The notes under the pieces are model-generated. The model searched no databases, was not told where the DNA came from, and saw nothing but the letters and a program-made list of their open reading frames with translations. Both the position numbers and the translations under genes were made by a program. A stretch of 64,000 nt of DNA from Turnera subulata (taxonomy: Eukaryota; Streptophyta; Magnoliopsida; Malpighiales; Passifloraceae), in assembly GCA_028386065.3 (NCBI GenBank), contig JAKUCV010007130.1, positions 1 through 64,000 of the forward strand, read 5' to 3'. Of the stretch, positions 1 to 10,276 are shown piece by piece. Each line of letters starts with the position of its first letter. Position 1 is the first letter of the stretch.

Positions 1-203
1 TACAGTGTTAGTGAGTCTTTAAGTCTTCCGCTGTGCACTGCTTTTGTTATTGTTGGGCCATTGGGCCAGTTATGATATTTTATTGTTGGGCCGTTGGGCC
101 GAGTTATTATTGTATACACTGTATGCTTGGGTTTATTTGGTTGGGTTGTCACAGTTCCGGCTCGTGTTTACTGTGTTCGGTAAATTCGGGTCGGGGCGTC
201 TCA
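1..203 (+). repeat. 3' end of a plus-oriented LTR (fragment)
   Basis: This stretch matches 2238-2452 in the same orientation: it has the same cattle of TTGGGCC boxes, the same run into a GGTAAATNCGGGTCGGG block, and a terminal CA at 203. It is therefore the tail of an LTR of the family that fills 1-9124. No primer-binding site follows it, so it is a broken copy or the edge of a rearrangement. The rest lies outside the window. Confidence 0.55.
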
Positions 204-2452
204 AAAGGAATTTCTGAAAATCGGAAAAATAGAAAAGAAAAAGAAAGAAAATAGGAAAAAAAGAAGGAAAAGAAAAAAAAAGGAAGAAAATCGGAAACCC
301 GGAGTGAACTGTTCACCGTGACCCCGTTACTGTGCATGCCGTGGAGTTCCAGGCCGCCTATCGCCGCACCGCCGCCACCATCGGGTTCGCCGAGCCGACG
401 CGACCTCAGCCCCGTCGCCCCCGAGTCCTTCCGTTCACCGAGGCGCCGTGACGCGCCGTTGACCCGCGGCGAAACCCGGCGGATATGTTCTCCCGCGCCG
501 CTGCTCAGCTTCCTGCCGTCGCCGCGCCGCCGTTCCGCCGCCCATGGAGTCGCCTGCACCCGCCGCACATCCTGCCTCGTTCGCCTTCCTTCCTCGCACT
601 CGCCGTCGCCGTCGCAGCTGCTCAACCCGAGGTGAGCACCCGTGGGTTGCGACGACCCGTTTCCTTCGGGCGGGTCGCGAACCTGGGTATTTCCTTAATG
701 GGGTGTTGTGTTGGGTTGGGCTCACTGTTGGGCTGTTCTGGGCTGGGCATGGACTTACTGTTCATGGCCCAGTCCAGTTGAAAAAAATAATAATGATAAA
801 TATATATATATAGGTATTTATTTATTAATCTGGTTTATAATTTTGGAAAAAATTATATAATTACTTTGAGAAAATTATGGTCAATTTAATTCTGGTGTTT
901 TGTGAAAAATATAAATATATATACTTTGATAAATAATTAAGTTATGTTTTGGGAACAACTAATATTATTTGGAAAAATATATTTAAACCATGTAATAATT
1001 TCTGGGAATTTTATATATATGTATTATTTTCTCTAGAAAACTATGGTTGAGGAATATACATATGTATGTACTTTGAAAATTAAAGGTAATTATGTTTTGT
1101 GTTGGAAAGATTATTATATATAGAAAAAGATAAATACTATGTATATTTTCTAGAAATTATAAATAGGTTATTATTTTTCTGAAAAAATTATGGTGATTAT
1201 AATTTTGGAAAATTATAGTTATTTATGAAATTATTTTGAAAAAAGTTTTAATTAAAGTATGGTACCGAAATTATATTCGGATATACGTATGGTAAATATT
1301 TTCGGTAAAAGATAATAATAAAGGATATGAACCGGGATGGGTATATTTCGCAGTATTGGCATCATAGTATATCGATTATGTGCATTTATGTGTATATATT
1401 ATTTTGTGATATAGGTTTGATATCGGACAGTTTCCCGAGGAGCCGGCGTCAGACCGGTCATTGTTTCCGGAGTTGAGTAATCGGCCAAGGTGAGGATGGA
1501 TTTCCTTCGATATGTGCCTATATTACTCGGTTATTGTGTTTGTTGACTTTTGCATGTTGCAGTTGTCTTGATTGTTGTCGGGATGTTTATCCCAGTATTG
1601 TGATTGGTTTTTGAACGTTTATTCTTGAGTCGTTTTGGCACTAAATAAAATGGAATAATTAATAAATTGTGACAAGGATGTCGATCCTTGATTTTTTGAT
1701 GGGATGTCTATCCCGGGATTTTGGTTAGGGATGTCGATCCCTGTGATTTATCTTTAATGACGGTAATATAATAGTCACGTGATAAGTAGTGGTACGACTC
1801 GATGGTTTAAGACTGTTTCGTGGTGGCCATGACCTGGGTTCTTGTGATAAGCATGTCTATGCTTAGGATGTCTATCCCTGGGTTCGTATTTTTGGGATGT
1901 CGATCCCTGGGTTCTCTGGATTTGCTCTGGCACCCGGAATATGTTGATAACCAGGTCTGACCTCTAGCTTATCCGTGACGGGGCCCGGGAATGATAAAAT
2001 TGGAAATAATTGGATTTTTACTTGAGTCTTTTGGTTTGTGCCTGTTTTTTACTTGAGTAATTATAGTTGCATATTGATTGTCTTTCCTTCGTCGGTGAGC
2101 ACTTCGGACTCACCCCTCACCTGCGGGCTTTCATCTCGTAGGATGAGTTATTTTTGGTACAGGATTGGTGCATTCCAGACAGGCTGCAGCGTTATCCCTT
2201 GGACAGGGCTTGGATCCATAGTTTGCATCAGTGTCGCATACAGTGTATTGTGAGTTGTTAAGCCTTCCGTGGTGCATTGTTTTACTATTATTGGGCCATT
2301 GGGCCGTGTAGAGTTATTAATGTTGTTTTTATTATGGGCCGTTGAGCCCGGATATCTTTTGTACACACTGTATGATGGGCTTTGTTGGGTTAGGCTATTA
2401 CAGTTCTGGCACGAGTTTACTATGTACGGTAAATACGGGTCGGGGGGTTTCA
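204..2452 (+). mobile_element. Plus-oriented LTR-like copy of the same retrotransposon family
   Basis: From about 645 to 2452 this is a diverged match to the reverse complement of 6095-8099, so the two copies face opposite ways. It starts with a purine-rich tract (204-290) and a GC-rich block (300-640), then a very AT-rich part (780-1330), then a region with repeated GGGATGTNNATCCC dyads (1580-1904), and ends in ...GGGTTTCA at 2452. The same order is seen, reversed, in the 5' LTR at 6095-9124. The canonical TGTAACAGC start is not present, so the copy is 5'-damaged. Short ORFs in the GC-rich block look like chance openings. The exact left limit is uncertain. Confidence 0.5.
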
Positions 2453-3476
2453 CGTTGGGTCAAACTCGACCCACAGTCACGACCCAAAGGCAGAAACGGG
2501 TCACTCACCCACACGTTGCAGATGGCATGGCGGCTGCGGCGGTGTGACTCGACGAGCGGGACGGCGACGGCGGCGAGGCGAGCGACTACTGGTGAAGGAT
2601 GGTGGCGGCTTGGTGATACAGCAGCACCAACTCGGCAGCGGCAGTTGTTCGTCGGTGGGGACGAACTTGCTTCGTCAGCATCGTGTGGGGGTGGAGACGC
2701 AACGATGGCTAGCTGCGACGGGGTGGCTGGAGGTGCAGGGAGGAGAAAGAAAAGGTGGTGATGGCGGCGAGCTGGTGTGAGGAGGTGATGGTGGTGGCTG
2801 GTCGTGGTGGAGGTGATGGTGGCCGGCGGCAGCTCTTCCTCTCCCCTTTTTTTTATGTTTCTTTTTTTTTCTTATTTTCTCTCTTTTTTTTCCTGATTTT
2901 TCTCTTCTTTTTTTTTCTTTTCTTTTCTTTTCTCTTTTCTGGTTTCCCCCGTTTTTTTTTCTTCTTCTTTTTTTTTTCCTTTCTGGTTTGTGAGTGAGGG
3001 ATGGGTGCTGGGTTTTGGTTTGCAGGAAGATGAGAAAGGTGGCTATGGGTTTGTAGGTGAGAAGATAAAGATGAAGGTGAGGGTGTGTATTGGAAGCAGG
3101 AAAAACACGAGGTTATAGGTTGTCCATGGTGATACTAGTTACACAGGAAAAGCAAGGCAAGGGCAACACAGGAGCAAGGGCGCAGACTCAATCATGCAGG
3201 TAAGTCGTGTACCGTCCGGACCAGAAAATAACTGATACACCTCCTTAGTTATATTTCTGGTGTGATTTTTTTCTGAGGATTCCGGGACCCGAAAAATACC
3301 AACTTTGGTTCGTAAAATCCATGGAAAAATCCCGAGCGCGGGAAAAACCTCGGTTACGAAAAACAATGCTCGATTTGCCTTGAATTAATTACCCAAGATT
3401 AATTCATTCAGTAAATCACTGTATAACGACTTTTACAGTCCCGGTAAAAATCCAAATTTTTACCCGGGCTGTTACA
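2453..3476 (-). repeat. 3' LTR, 5'-terminal 1.0 kb only
   Basis: It aligns in direct orientation with 8100-9124, nearly base for base, including the pyrimidine-rich tract (about 2840-2990 here, 8480-8630 there). On the minus strand it begins TGTAACAGCCCGGG at 3476. The alignment stops at 2453, where the adjoining sequence is the terminal ...TTTCA of a plus-oriented LTR. The missing two thirds of this LTR may lie left of the window if the plus-oriented copy is an insertion. Confidence 0.7.
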
Positions 3477-3500
3477 GTCTACCCACCTTAAAAAGAATTT
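3477..3500 (-). other. Polypurine tract next to the 3' LTR
   Basis: On the minus strand the bases directly before the LTR read AAGGTGGGTAGAC, preceded by a T-run and a GGGGACGAAATT block, the usual plant gypsy arrangement at the end of pol. This fixes the element's orientation as minus. Confidence 0.6.
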
Positions 3501-3619
3501 CGTCCCCGAAATTCCGTCTTATCCGTGGGTCCTACCACGATAAGCTTCTGGTACACTCTACCAAGTGTCCAAACTCAACGCGAGATACCGCTTATACCCT
3601 TAAGCGACATCTCCTCCGC

Positions 3620-3627
3620 TTATATAA
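3620..3627 (+). promoter_or_regulatory. Candidate TATA box for the antisense ORF at 3662
   Basis: TATATAAA lies 34 bases before the ATG at 3662, on the strand opposite to the element's own transcription. If used, it would give a leader only about 10 bases long, ending in an AGCCATGG start context. Promoter activity is inferred from sequence alone. Confidence 0.4.
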
Positions 3628-3661
3628 ACCGAACCTCATAACTGAGAACCCACTCTCAGCC

Positions 3662-4039
3662 ATGGACTCTCCACTAAGAACAAGAACCACCTCAGACTTC
3701 GAGGATAACAGTTATATCGGTGGTACAGCTTTCCCGACAAGCTCCGATGAAGAACCTCCCAAGAAGCGGTTCAAGACAGACACCATCAGTCTGAAGGAAG
3801 AAATGGTGGCCTCCCCAAGAAAGCGAAAGAAGCGTGCCAACAAGAAAGCTGAGGATAGGAAGGGCAAAGCAACGACTGAAAGCAGCACTCCACTGCAAAC
3901 ACTATCGCAGCTGAACGTCTCACTGAGGAAGGTCAAGTCGGCGGTGATGCAGATAGAACAGGCGTGTGCGGAACTCTTTCCTCATATGAAAAACATCCAA
4001 AAACTTGTAAAAGGCCTTGAGAAGCATGTAACTCAATAG
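3662..4039 (+). CDS. Antisense ORF 1 in the pol-less LTR element: basic, helical 125-aa protein
   Basis: The 125-residue ORF is intact and lies antisense to the LTR element, between its PPT and its middle. The N-terminal half is Ser/Thr/acidic. Residues about 33-70 carry two basic clusters (KKRFK and PRKRKKRANKK) that look like a bipartite nuclear-localisation signal. The last 50 residues are heptad-like and probably form an amphipathic helix or short coiled coil. A TATATAAA and a good start context (GCCATGG) sit just upstream. I do not recognise the family. Antisense extra ORFs are known in some plant Tat-lineage gypsy elements, which is a possible relationship but not one I can show. It could still be a chance opening; the clean composition and start context argue against that. 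Confidence 0.45.
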   Translation: MDSPLRTRTTSDFEDNSYIGGTAFPTSSDEEPPKKRFKTDTISLKEEMVASPRKRKKRANKKAEDRKGKATTESSTPLQTLSQLNVSLRKVKSAVMQIEQACAELFPHMKNIQKLVKGLEKHVTQ

Positions 4040-5161
4040 AGTACTTCTTCTCCGTATTGTAAAACTTTAAGAAGAAATAAAATAAAACAACTTTTCTTTG
4101 AAACAAATTTCTTGTTAAGATATGAAAACTCATGTTCAACAGAAAAGCAAAATATTTAAAAGCAAAGCAAAACCATCAAGAAGGAAAAATAAAATCAAAC
4201 ATAAAGATCTTAAAAACAGAACCAATAAAAGGAAGTAAAACCGACATAAAGAAATTAAAAACAAAACAAAACTCGTTTTTCATGATCAGCGCTCATATTG
4301 GTCGTAAACATCCTCGATCCCGAGAAACGTAACATGCACAGCTAATGGTGACGTCGATTTCCCTCGTGAAAAAGACATCCGTTAACTCGCAAGGCGATGA
4401 TCACGAGGACGTCCTGTGTCCCTCGAAAGAAACGATGTCTACCTTTCCATAAGCCAAAAACATCTTCCAGATATTGTATCCCTCCACGATGTCCAAACAG
4501 GTGTAACCTTGTCGCACAAGCACTCCACCCGAGGTATGGTCCCATCAATTTAGCCACAACGGTCACAGATGCATGTGATAAAAGATGTAGGAAAAAGCCA
4601 TAAAAATGAATAAAGCGAGGTAGCCAAACGTAGAAGAAAAAGGTAAGATGAAAACGAGTTGAAAAACACTCATGTTTGTAGCCCGAAAACCATATAAGGT
4701 AACGAAGCAAAATTTCAAACCATAGCAAAATTTTCAAAAAGCAACACCTTGAAGAATGAAAACGGTTTGGAGTTTTGTGAAAAAAATCTACTTTTCATAT
4801 CCCCGATAGATATTTTATTTTATTTTCTTATCCTTCTTTTCTTTTTCCTTTTTTTTCCTTTTTTTTCCTTTTTTTTTAATTTCCATCTCTTCTTCTTTTT
4901 TTTTCTCTTTCTTGTTTCCTTTTTTTTCCTCTTTTTTTCTCTTTCCTTTTCCTTTCTTTTACTTTATTTTTTTCTTCTTTTCTTTTCTATTTCCTTCTTC
5001 TTCTTTTCTCTTTTTTTTTTCCGGGAACAGGTGGGGTCTATTCTATGAAAAACAGATGATCATATCTCTATAAAAAGCAAAGCGGTGGAAAGCAAATAAC
5101 CACAAAGCATCCAAAAGAAAACAAAACGTTCAAGGAAGAAAAACACAACGCATCAAACACT
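4040..5161. other. Non-coding spacer with a long homopyrimidine tract
   Basis: No convincing ORF. From about 4805 to 5032 the plus strand is almost only C and T (T-runs broken by C), so the minus strand is a purine tract of about 220 bases. Shorter tracts of the same kind lie in both LTR copies (2840-2990 and 8480-8630). The remainder (4100-4740) is A-rich on the plus strand with no recognised motif. Confidence 0.6.
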
Positions 5162-5845
5162 ATGCCTGCTCCATCATCCGTCTTCTTCGTCGAGGGTGCC
5201 TCCCTCGGAAGAAGAAACCGGTTGGCCTGTAGCCTGATCAACGAACGTCCAGAGGAACTTCCGAACGAGCTCGGCAGGATGCCTCATCTGGTCTTCGTCG
5301 ACGAACTCTACTCATCGAGATTTTTTGTCACTCCCATGGAAGAGACGTTTTTCCTAGAGGACCAAAGCACCCTGAGGACCTCCTTCTGCGGCTCGGCCAA
5401 TTCCGTCATGTTTTTCATTTCAGAAAGACTTAAGGAATTCAACCTAGAGCCCACTTGCCATTTCCTGGACCAAGGCACCTACTACCAGCTCTCGATGACT
5501 GCCCAAAGCATGCCCAGAGTAACTCGGTTACCCCCAACTTGGCCAAAGGCCCGACTATTAGTGTGGAACTGCAGAGGAATCGCTAGGCGTTCCCACGAGT
5601 TCTCGCGTACCCTGAGGGATCTGAAGAACCAGTACAAGCCCAACATGGTTCTGCTCACGGAGACCCAGTGGCCGCCTGAAGACGATCACGGTGTCATCCC
5701 ACTTCGGTTCCCTCCAGCAAACCGGTTCGAGCTTCCTGGCCAGAACAACACGGGCGGTATGTGGTTCTCGTGGAATGATAGCATCAAGGTCAATATTAAC
5801 AATGACCCCAATAGCTTTAGGGTCAACGTTGTACCAAGAAGATGA
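5162..5845 (+). CDS. Antisense ORF 2: partial endonuclease/exonuclease/phosphatase-like protein (227 aa)
   Basis: An intact 227-residue ORF, antisense to the LTR element. Residues 1-125 match nothing I know. From about residue 130 the protein resembles the start of a LINE-type AP endonuclease (EEP fold): LLVWNCRGIARR, then a helix, then NMVLLTETQ with the catalytic-type Glu, then GGMWFSWNDSIKV. The domain stops after about 95 residues; the C-terminal half, which holds the other catalytic Asp/His residues, is absent. An active nuclease is therefore unlikely. Codon use is balanced and there are no internal stops. It may be a captured LINE fragment fused to an unknown N-terminal part, or an extra ORF native to this retrotransposon family. 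Confidence 0.5.
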   Translation: MPAPSSVFFVEGASLGRRNRLACSLINERPEELPNELGRMPHLVFVDELYSSRFFVTPMEETFFLEDQSTLRTSFCGSANSVMFFISERLKEFNLEPTCHFLDQGTYYQLSMTAQSMPRVTRLPPTWPKARLLVWNCRGIARRSHEFSRTLRDLKNQYKPNMVLLTETQWPPEDDHGVIPLRFPPANRFELPGQNNTGGMWFSWNDSIKVNINNDPNSFRVNVVPRR

Positions 5846-6072
5846 ATAATTTTTATAATAATATCAATGTAATAATAATATTAGTAATATTAATAATATT
5901 TATGTTTCTGCATATTTATGGCATCAATTACCTATTATGTGAATGTTCTGTGGCAAGTTGGCTTCCCTCGACTGGATCCATCATGTACTAACTAAATGAC
6001 ATAAATGCAAAATGATAAATGTATAGAGCGAGCTATGCACAAAAAATAAGCAAACAATCACCCAAGGACCTA
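5846..6072. other. AT-rich leader region, no feature seen
   Basis: The stretch between antisense ORF 2 and the PBS is AT-rich (ATAATATTAATAAT-type repeats at 5850-5900) and then ordinary sequence. I see no ORF or motif in it. Confidence 0.5.
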
Positions 6073-6090
6073 CCGCCCGCTCCGCTACCA
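6073..6090 (-). other. Primer-binding site of the pol-less LTR element
   Basis: On the minus strand, four bases after the 5' LTR terminal CA, the sequence reads TGGTAGCGGAGCGGGCGG. It resembles the initiator-Met tRNA complement (TGGTATCAGAGC) but differs at three positions. The same TGGTAGCGGA core follows the 5' LTRs of the gypsy element (24962-24948) and the Sirevirus (44748-44734). Confidence 0.65.
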
Positions 6091-7322
6091 AAAATGAAAC
6101 ATCCCGACCCAAATTTACCCGACAAACAGTAATTACCAAACAACAATGCCGACACGTGGCACAAACAATGTAAATAACAGTAATAACAGCCCAACGGCCC
6201 AACATCAATACACGTCACCCGATCTCGGGGACATCGAAACATAAATCCGGCCCATCGTCCCAATATCAAAAACACGTCACCCGAGTCGGGGACCCAAAAT
6301 ATAGCATAGCGGAATATAAACTCAAAGACATCATATGCAAAGCCTGATGCAAACTAATGGATCCGAGTTCTGCCCGAGGGATAGCGCCGCAGCTTGTCTG
6401 GAATGAATCATACCTGAACCACAAATAACTCAACCTACGGGATGAAAGCCCGCAGGTGAGGGGTGAGTCTGAAGTGCCCACCAACCATGGATAGACAATC
6501 AATATGCAACACTATAAAATACTCAAGGTAAAAAACAGGCATAACAACCAAAAATATACTAATCCAAAAGACTCGACCCAAAACTGGTCCAAGACCAAAA
6601 AGGCTTAAACAAAAATCCAATTTCAAATTTTATCTTTCCGGGCCCCGTCACGGATAAGCTAGGGTCGTACCAGGTTATCAACATATTTTGGGTGCCAGAT
6701 CAAAAAGAACCCGGGATCAACATCCCAATTTCAAATCTCAGGGATCAACATCCCAATCAAACCAGCATCAACATGTCCATCACAAGTAACCCAGATCATG
6801 GCCACCACAAAACAGTCTCTAACCATCCGGTCGTACCTCTACATACCACGTGACAATTATATCATCATCATCCAAAACCAAATCTCAGGGATCAACATCC
6901 CTAACCAAAATATCGGAATAGACTTCCCAATCCAAAACCAATGATCGACATCCTTATCACGTTTTATTATTTAATCCATTATTCGTTATACCAAAAAGAC
7001 ACAGGGATAAACATCCCAAAACTCAATGCACGAGGATAAACATCCCAAAACCAAATCATGGGAATAAACATCCCAAAATCAATCACAGCAAATGCAACAC
7101 TCAATAGTGCAACAATCATCAAATACAACAACCGAGTAATATAGGCACATATCGAAGGAAATCTTTCCTCACCTTAGCCGATTACTCAACTCTGAAAACA
7201 TCAATCGGTCCAAAGCCGATTCCACAGGAACTGCTCGATATCGACTCCTATATAACAAATAACAAATGCACACGTAAGATGCACATAATCGGTATGTGAT
7301 GATGCCATAAATTGTAAATTAA

Positions 7323-7343
7323 CCCCCCCTCCCCCCCCCCCCT
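7323..7343. repeat. C-homopolymer run
   Basis: Twenty C broken by one T. Such runs are error-prone, so the length here may not be exact. Confidence 0.9.
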
Positions 7344-7741
7344 AGTTATACGTCATCATCTCCATAAAATTATTTTACTTGCCAAAATATAATTACCAAA
7401 TATTATTATTTTATTTTTTTCAAAAAGGTATTATTATATATACATAGTGAAATATTCCCCAGAATATACAATACCATATTTATTTCCAAAACATTTTCAT
7501 AGTATATATACCCTTTTTCTAAAATTATTTACTCTTATAATAATTTTTCAAACGAAATTCATATTATAATTGCATTTTCTTAAAATAATATTAGTGTTAT
7601 CATTTTATTTTTTTCTAGTAAAATATATTCATATATTTCATATATATATATATTTTCCAAAATACTATAACTCATACTTACCATATTATTATTAATATAA
7701 CCATAACATAATTACCCTAATTTTCCAAAAATAGTCATATC

Positions 7742-7743
<2 letters not shown>

Positions 7744-7778
<35 letters not shown>
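7744..7778. repeat. (TA)n microsatellite inside the 5' LTR
   Basis: About 17 uninterrupted TA units in the AT-rich middle of the LTR. Length polymorphism is likely. Confidence 0.9.
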
Positions 7779-7780
<2 letters not shown>

Positions 7781-10243
7781 TATTACCATTTATATCCATA
7801 ATATATATATCAAAGTTATTTACCATATATTTTTTTAAGGATATAAATCATATGTTATTTTTAGTTCCTTTCTAGAAAATATAATCATTTAATTTATTAT
7901 TACTTTTCCAAAAAATATAATTTATCAGCCATATTATTTTTTCCAGATATATATATTTTTTTATTACTACTAATAACGGACAGGGTCAAGCTATGCAACC
8001 CAAGTCTAAGCCCAGAGCAAGGACCCAGACCAAGGCGGCAAGGCCCAAGCCCATGATCAACCCAACCACACCCAGTCCACACTCGCGACCCGGATGAGGC
8101 GTCGGGTCAAACTCGACCCACAGTCACGACCCAGAGGCAGAAACGGGTCATTCACCCGTTGCAGATGGTGTGGCGGCTGTGGCGGTGCGACTCGACGAGC
8201 GGGACGGCGGCGAGGCGAGCGACTACTGGTGAAGGATGGTGGCGGCGTGGCGATACAGCAGCAATAACTCGGCAGCGGCAGCCGTTCGTTGGTGGGGACG
8301 AACTTGCTTCGTCGGCATCACGTGGGGGTGGAGACGCAACGATGGCTAGCAGCGACGGGGGTGGCTGGCGGCGCAGGGAGGAGAAAGAAAAGGTGGTGAT
8401 GGCGGCGAGCTGGTGTGAGGAGGTGATGGTGGTGGCTGGTCGTGGTGGAGGTGATGGTGGCCGGCGGCAGCTCTTCCTCTCCCCTTTTTTTTCTGTTTCT
8501 TTTTTTTCTTATTTTCTCTCTTTTTTTCCTGATTTTTCTCTTCTCTTTTTTTTCCTTTTTCTTTTCTTTTCTCTTCTCTTTTCTGGTTTCCCCCTTTTTT
8601 TTCTTCTTCTTTTTTTTTTCTTTCCTTTATGGTTTGTGAGTGAGGGATGGGTGCTGGGTTTTGGTTTGCAGGAAGATGAGAAAGGTGGCTATAGGTTTGC
8701 AGGTGAGAAGATGAAGATGAAGGTGAGGGTGTGTACTGGAAGCAGGAAAAACACGAGGTTATAGGTGGTGCACGGTGATACTAGTTACACAGGAAAAACA
8801 AGGCACAGGCAACACAGGAGCAAGGTGGCGCAGACTCAATCATGCAGGTAAGTCGTGTACCGTCCGGACCAAAAAATAACTGATACACCTCCTTAGTTAT
8901 ATTTCTGGTGTGATTTTTTTCTGAGGATTCCGGGACCCAAAAAATACCAACTTTGGTCCGTAAAATCCACGAAAAAATCCTGAGCGCGGGAAAAACCTCG
9001 GTTACGAAAAACGATGCTCGATTTACCTTGAATTAATTACCCAAGATTAATTCATTCGGTAAATCACTGTATAACGGCTTTTACAGTCCCGGTAAAAATC
9101 CAAATTTTTACCCGAGCTGTTACAATGCCACTCCCAACACTTCACTGTAGTTACCTACAGATTTGTCTGCCTCTTCCATTCCTTTCCCTCTCTAAATTGA
9201 GAATGTTTGTTCTGCCTGGCCAAATCTTGTTCCTTGCAAAGAAAAAAGCCAACACTAATAAAAAGAAAAGAAAGAAAAAACACCACTAAAATTTAATTTG
9301 AGCATGATAAACCACGAATGAAAATTAATGAATTAAATTTATTCTACTTTACTTTTATAACATTTGTAACTATCTCAGTTTTTTTAAAAAAAATTGATGT
9401 ATAAACTTGGCATCCTAAATTGAAAATTTTTGCTAGTTCTTTTCAAATTTCAGTTAACTATGATGTTTTAAGTTTTAAATTAATATACTTGATATTAGTT
9501 TTTTATTTTGTATTGGAAAGTTTAGATTAGGGGAAATGGTGATGCTGCTTTTCTTTTCAAATTTCAGTTAACTATGCTATTTTACTTTTTTTTAGAATAT
9601 TGTTATTGTACTTTGTTGATACAATACTTGCATATTATGTATTTATTAACTTTTTATGATTTAATTTGTTGATAATTCACAAATTTTACTCGTAAAGATT
9701 TGATAGGCAATTTTTACTGAGACTAGCATTAATTAAGATAAGACGATAGGAAGGAAACAAATTAAGGATGAGGGCGTTTGCATCCCTATTTTTGTAAAAA
9801 GAGATTCGAAAAATCTGTTATGAAAATGAATGTACATTGTATGAAACTCCCAACACAATTCATTACGATAAAACATTATCTTTCCCCCTCCACTATTACT
9901 TCTATCATTCTCTCATCATTTCTCTCAAAGTTTATTCTCTTCAATTATTAAGGAATATCATTACCAAGTTTATCTTTAAGGTATCTCTCCACCTACAGTT
10001 TTATAACAAAATCTTAATTGATCATCTTCTTTTAATGCTTTAAATGATGCTCTAATTGCTAAACATACCATACTTAAAGCATGTCACTTCCAACACTTCC
10101 CTTATTTTTTACCGATTTGTCTCCCCCTTCCATTCCCTTCCTCTAAATTGAGAATCTTTGTTGTCCTTACACTCATCCTCAAATCTTTTTCCTTACAAAA
10201 ACCATATACCAAAGAAAAAGAAAAGAAAAGAAAAGACACCACC

Positions 10244-10276
10244 ATGACTAGACCAGTCTTCAAACTTTCAAGCTAA
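10244..10276 (+). pseudogene. Orphan duplicate of the carbonic anhydrase exon 1 start
   Basis: The duplicated block contains ATGACTAGACC..GTCTTCAAA, matching the true start codon region at 11033, and encodes MTRPVFK before diverging and stopping at codon 11. The signal-peptide part is lost. It is a decayed copy of exon 1 produced by the tandem duplication. The first copy (9270-9290) keeps the preceding A-rich leader but has lost the ATG. Confidence 0.7.

Larger units (their letters stand above)
2453..9124 (-). mobile_element. Pol-less (non-autonomous) Ty3/gypsy-like LTR retrotransposon with antisense ORFs
   Basis: Read on the minus strand the order is: 5' LTR (9124 down to 6095), PBS (6090-6073), a 2.6-kb internal region, PPT (about 3500-3477), and the first 1.0 kb of a 3' LTR (3476 to 2453). 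Both LTR copies start TGTAACAGC on the minus strand and are closely similar over their first kilobase. No gag, protease, RT, RNase H or integrase is visible, so it is a non-autonomous element (LARD-like). Just before the PPT the minus strand can be read as a gypsy-type pol tail (residues like DEILFK), suggesting descent from a gypsy element. The 3' LTR is cut at 2453, where an opposite-facing family member joins. Confidence 0.7.
6095..9124 (-). repeat. 5' LTR, about 3.03 kb
   Basis: On the minus strand this runs from TGTAACAGC at 9124 to ...TTTCA at 6095. Its parts, in minus order: a start conserved with the 3' LTR, a purine-rich tract (8630-8480), a GC-rich block (8460-8100), an AT-rich block (7960-7340), then a region with repeated GGGAT(N4)ATCCC dyads (about 7075-6715), a G-box CACGTG (6847-6852), and TTGGGCC boxes near the end. 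The 201-codon opening on the plus strand at 8159-8764 ends in low-complexity Phe/Ser and is not considered coding. At 3 kb the LTR is long for a plant element. Confidence 0.65.

Noticed and set aside
149..813. Overlapping GC-rich openings on both strands (for example a 158-residue one on the minus strand).
   Set aside because: They lie in the GC-rich block of an LTR, overlap on all frames, and end in low-complexity Lys or Phe runs.
4397..4603. A small Cys-rich opening (68 codons) between the antisense ORFs.
   Set aside because: No signal peptide or known spacing, and the minus strand is equally open here; no support for a peptide gene.
8159..8764. A 201-codon opening on the plus strand.
   Set aside because: It runs through the LTR's pyrimidine tract (Phe/Leu/Ser repeats), and the homologous LTR copy at 2530-3000 does not keep the frame.
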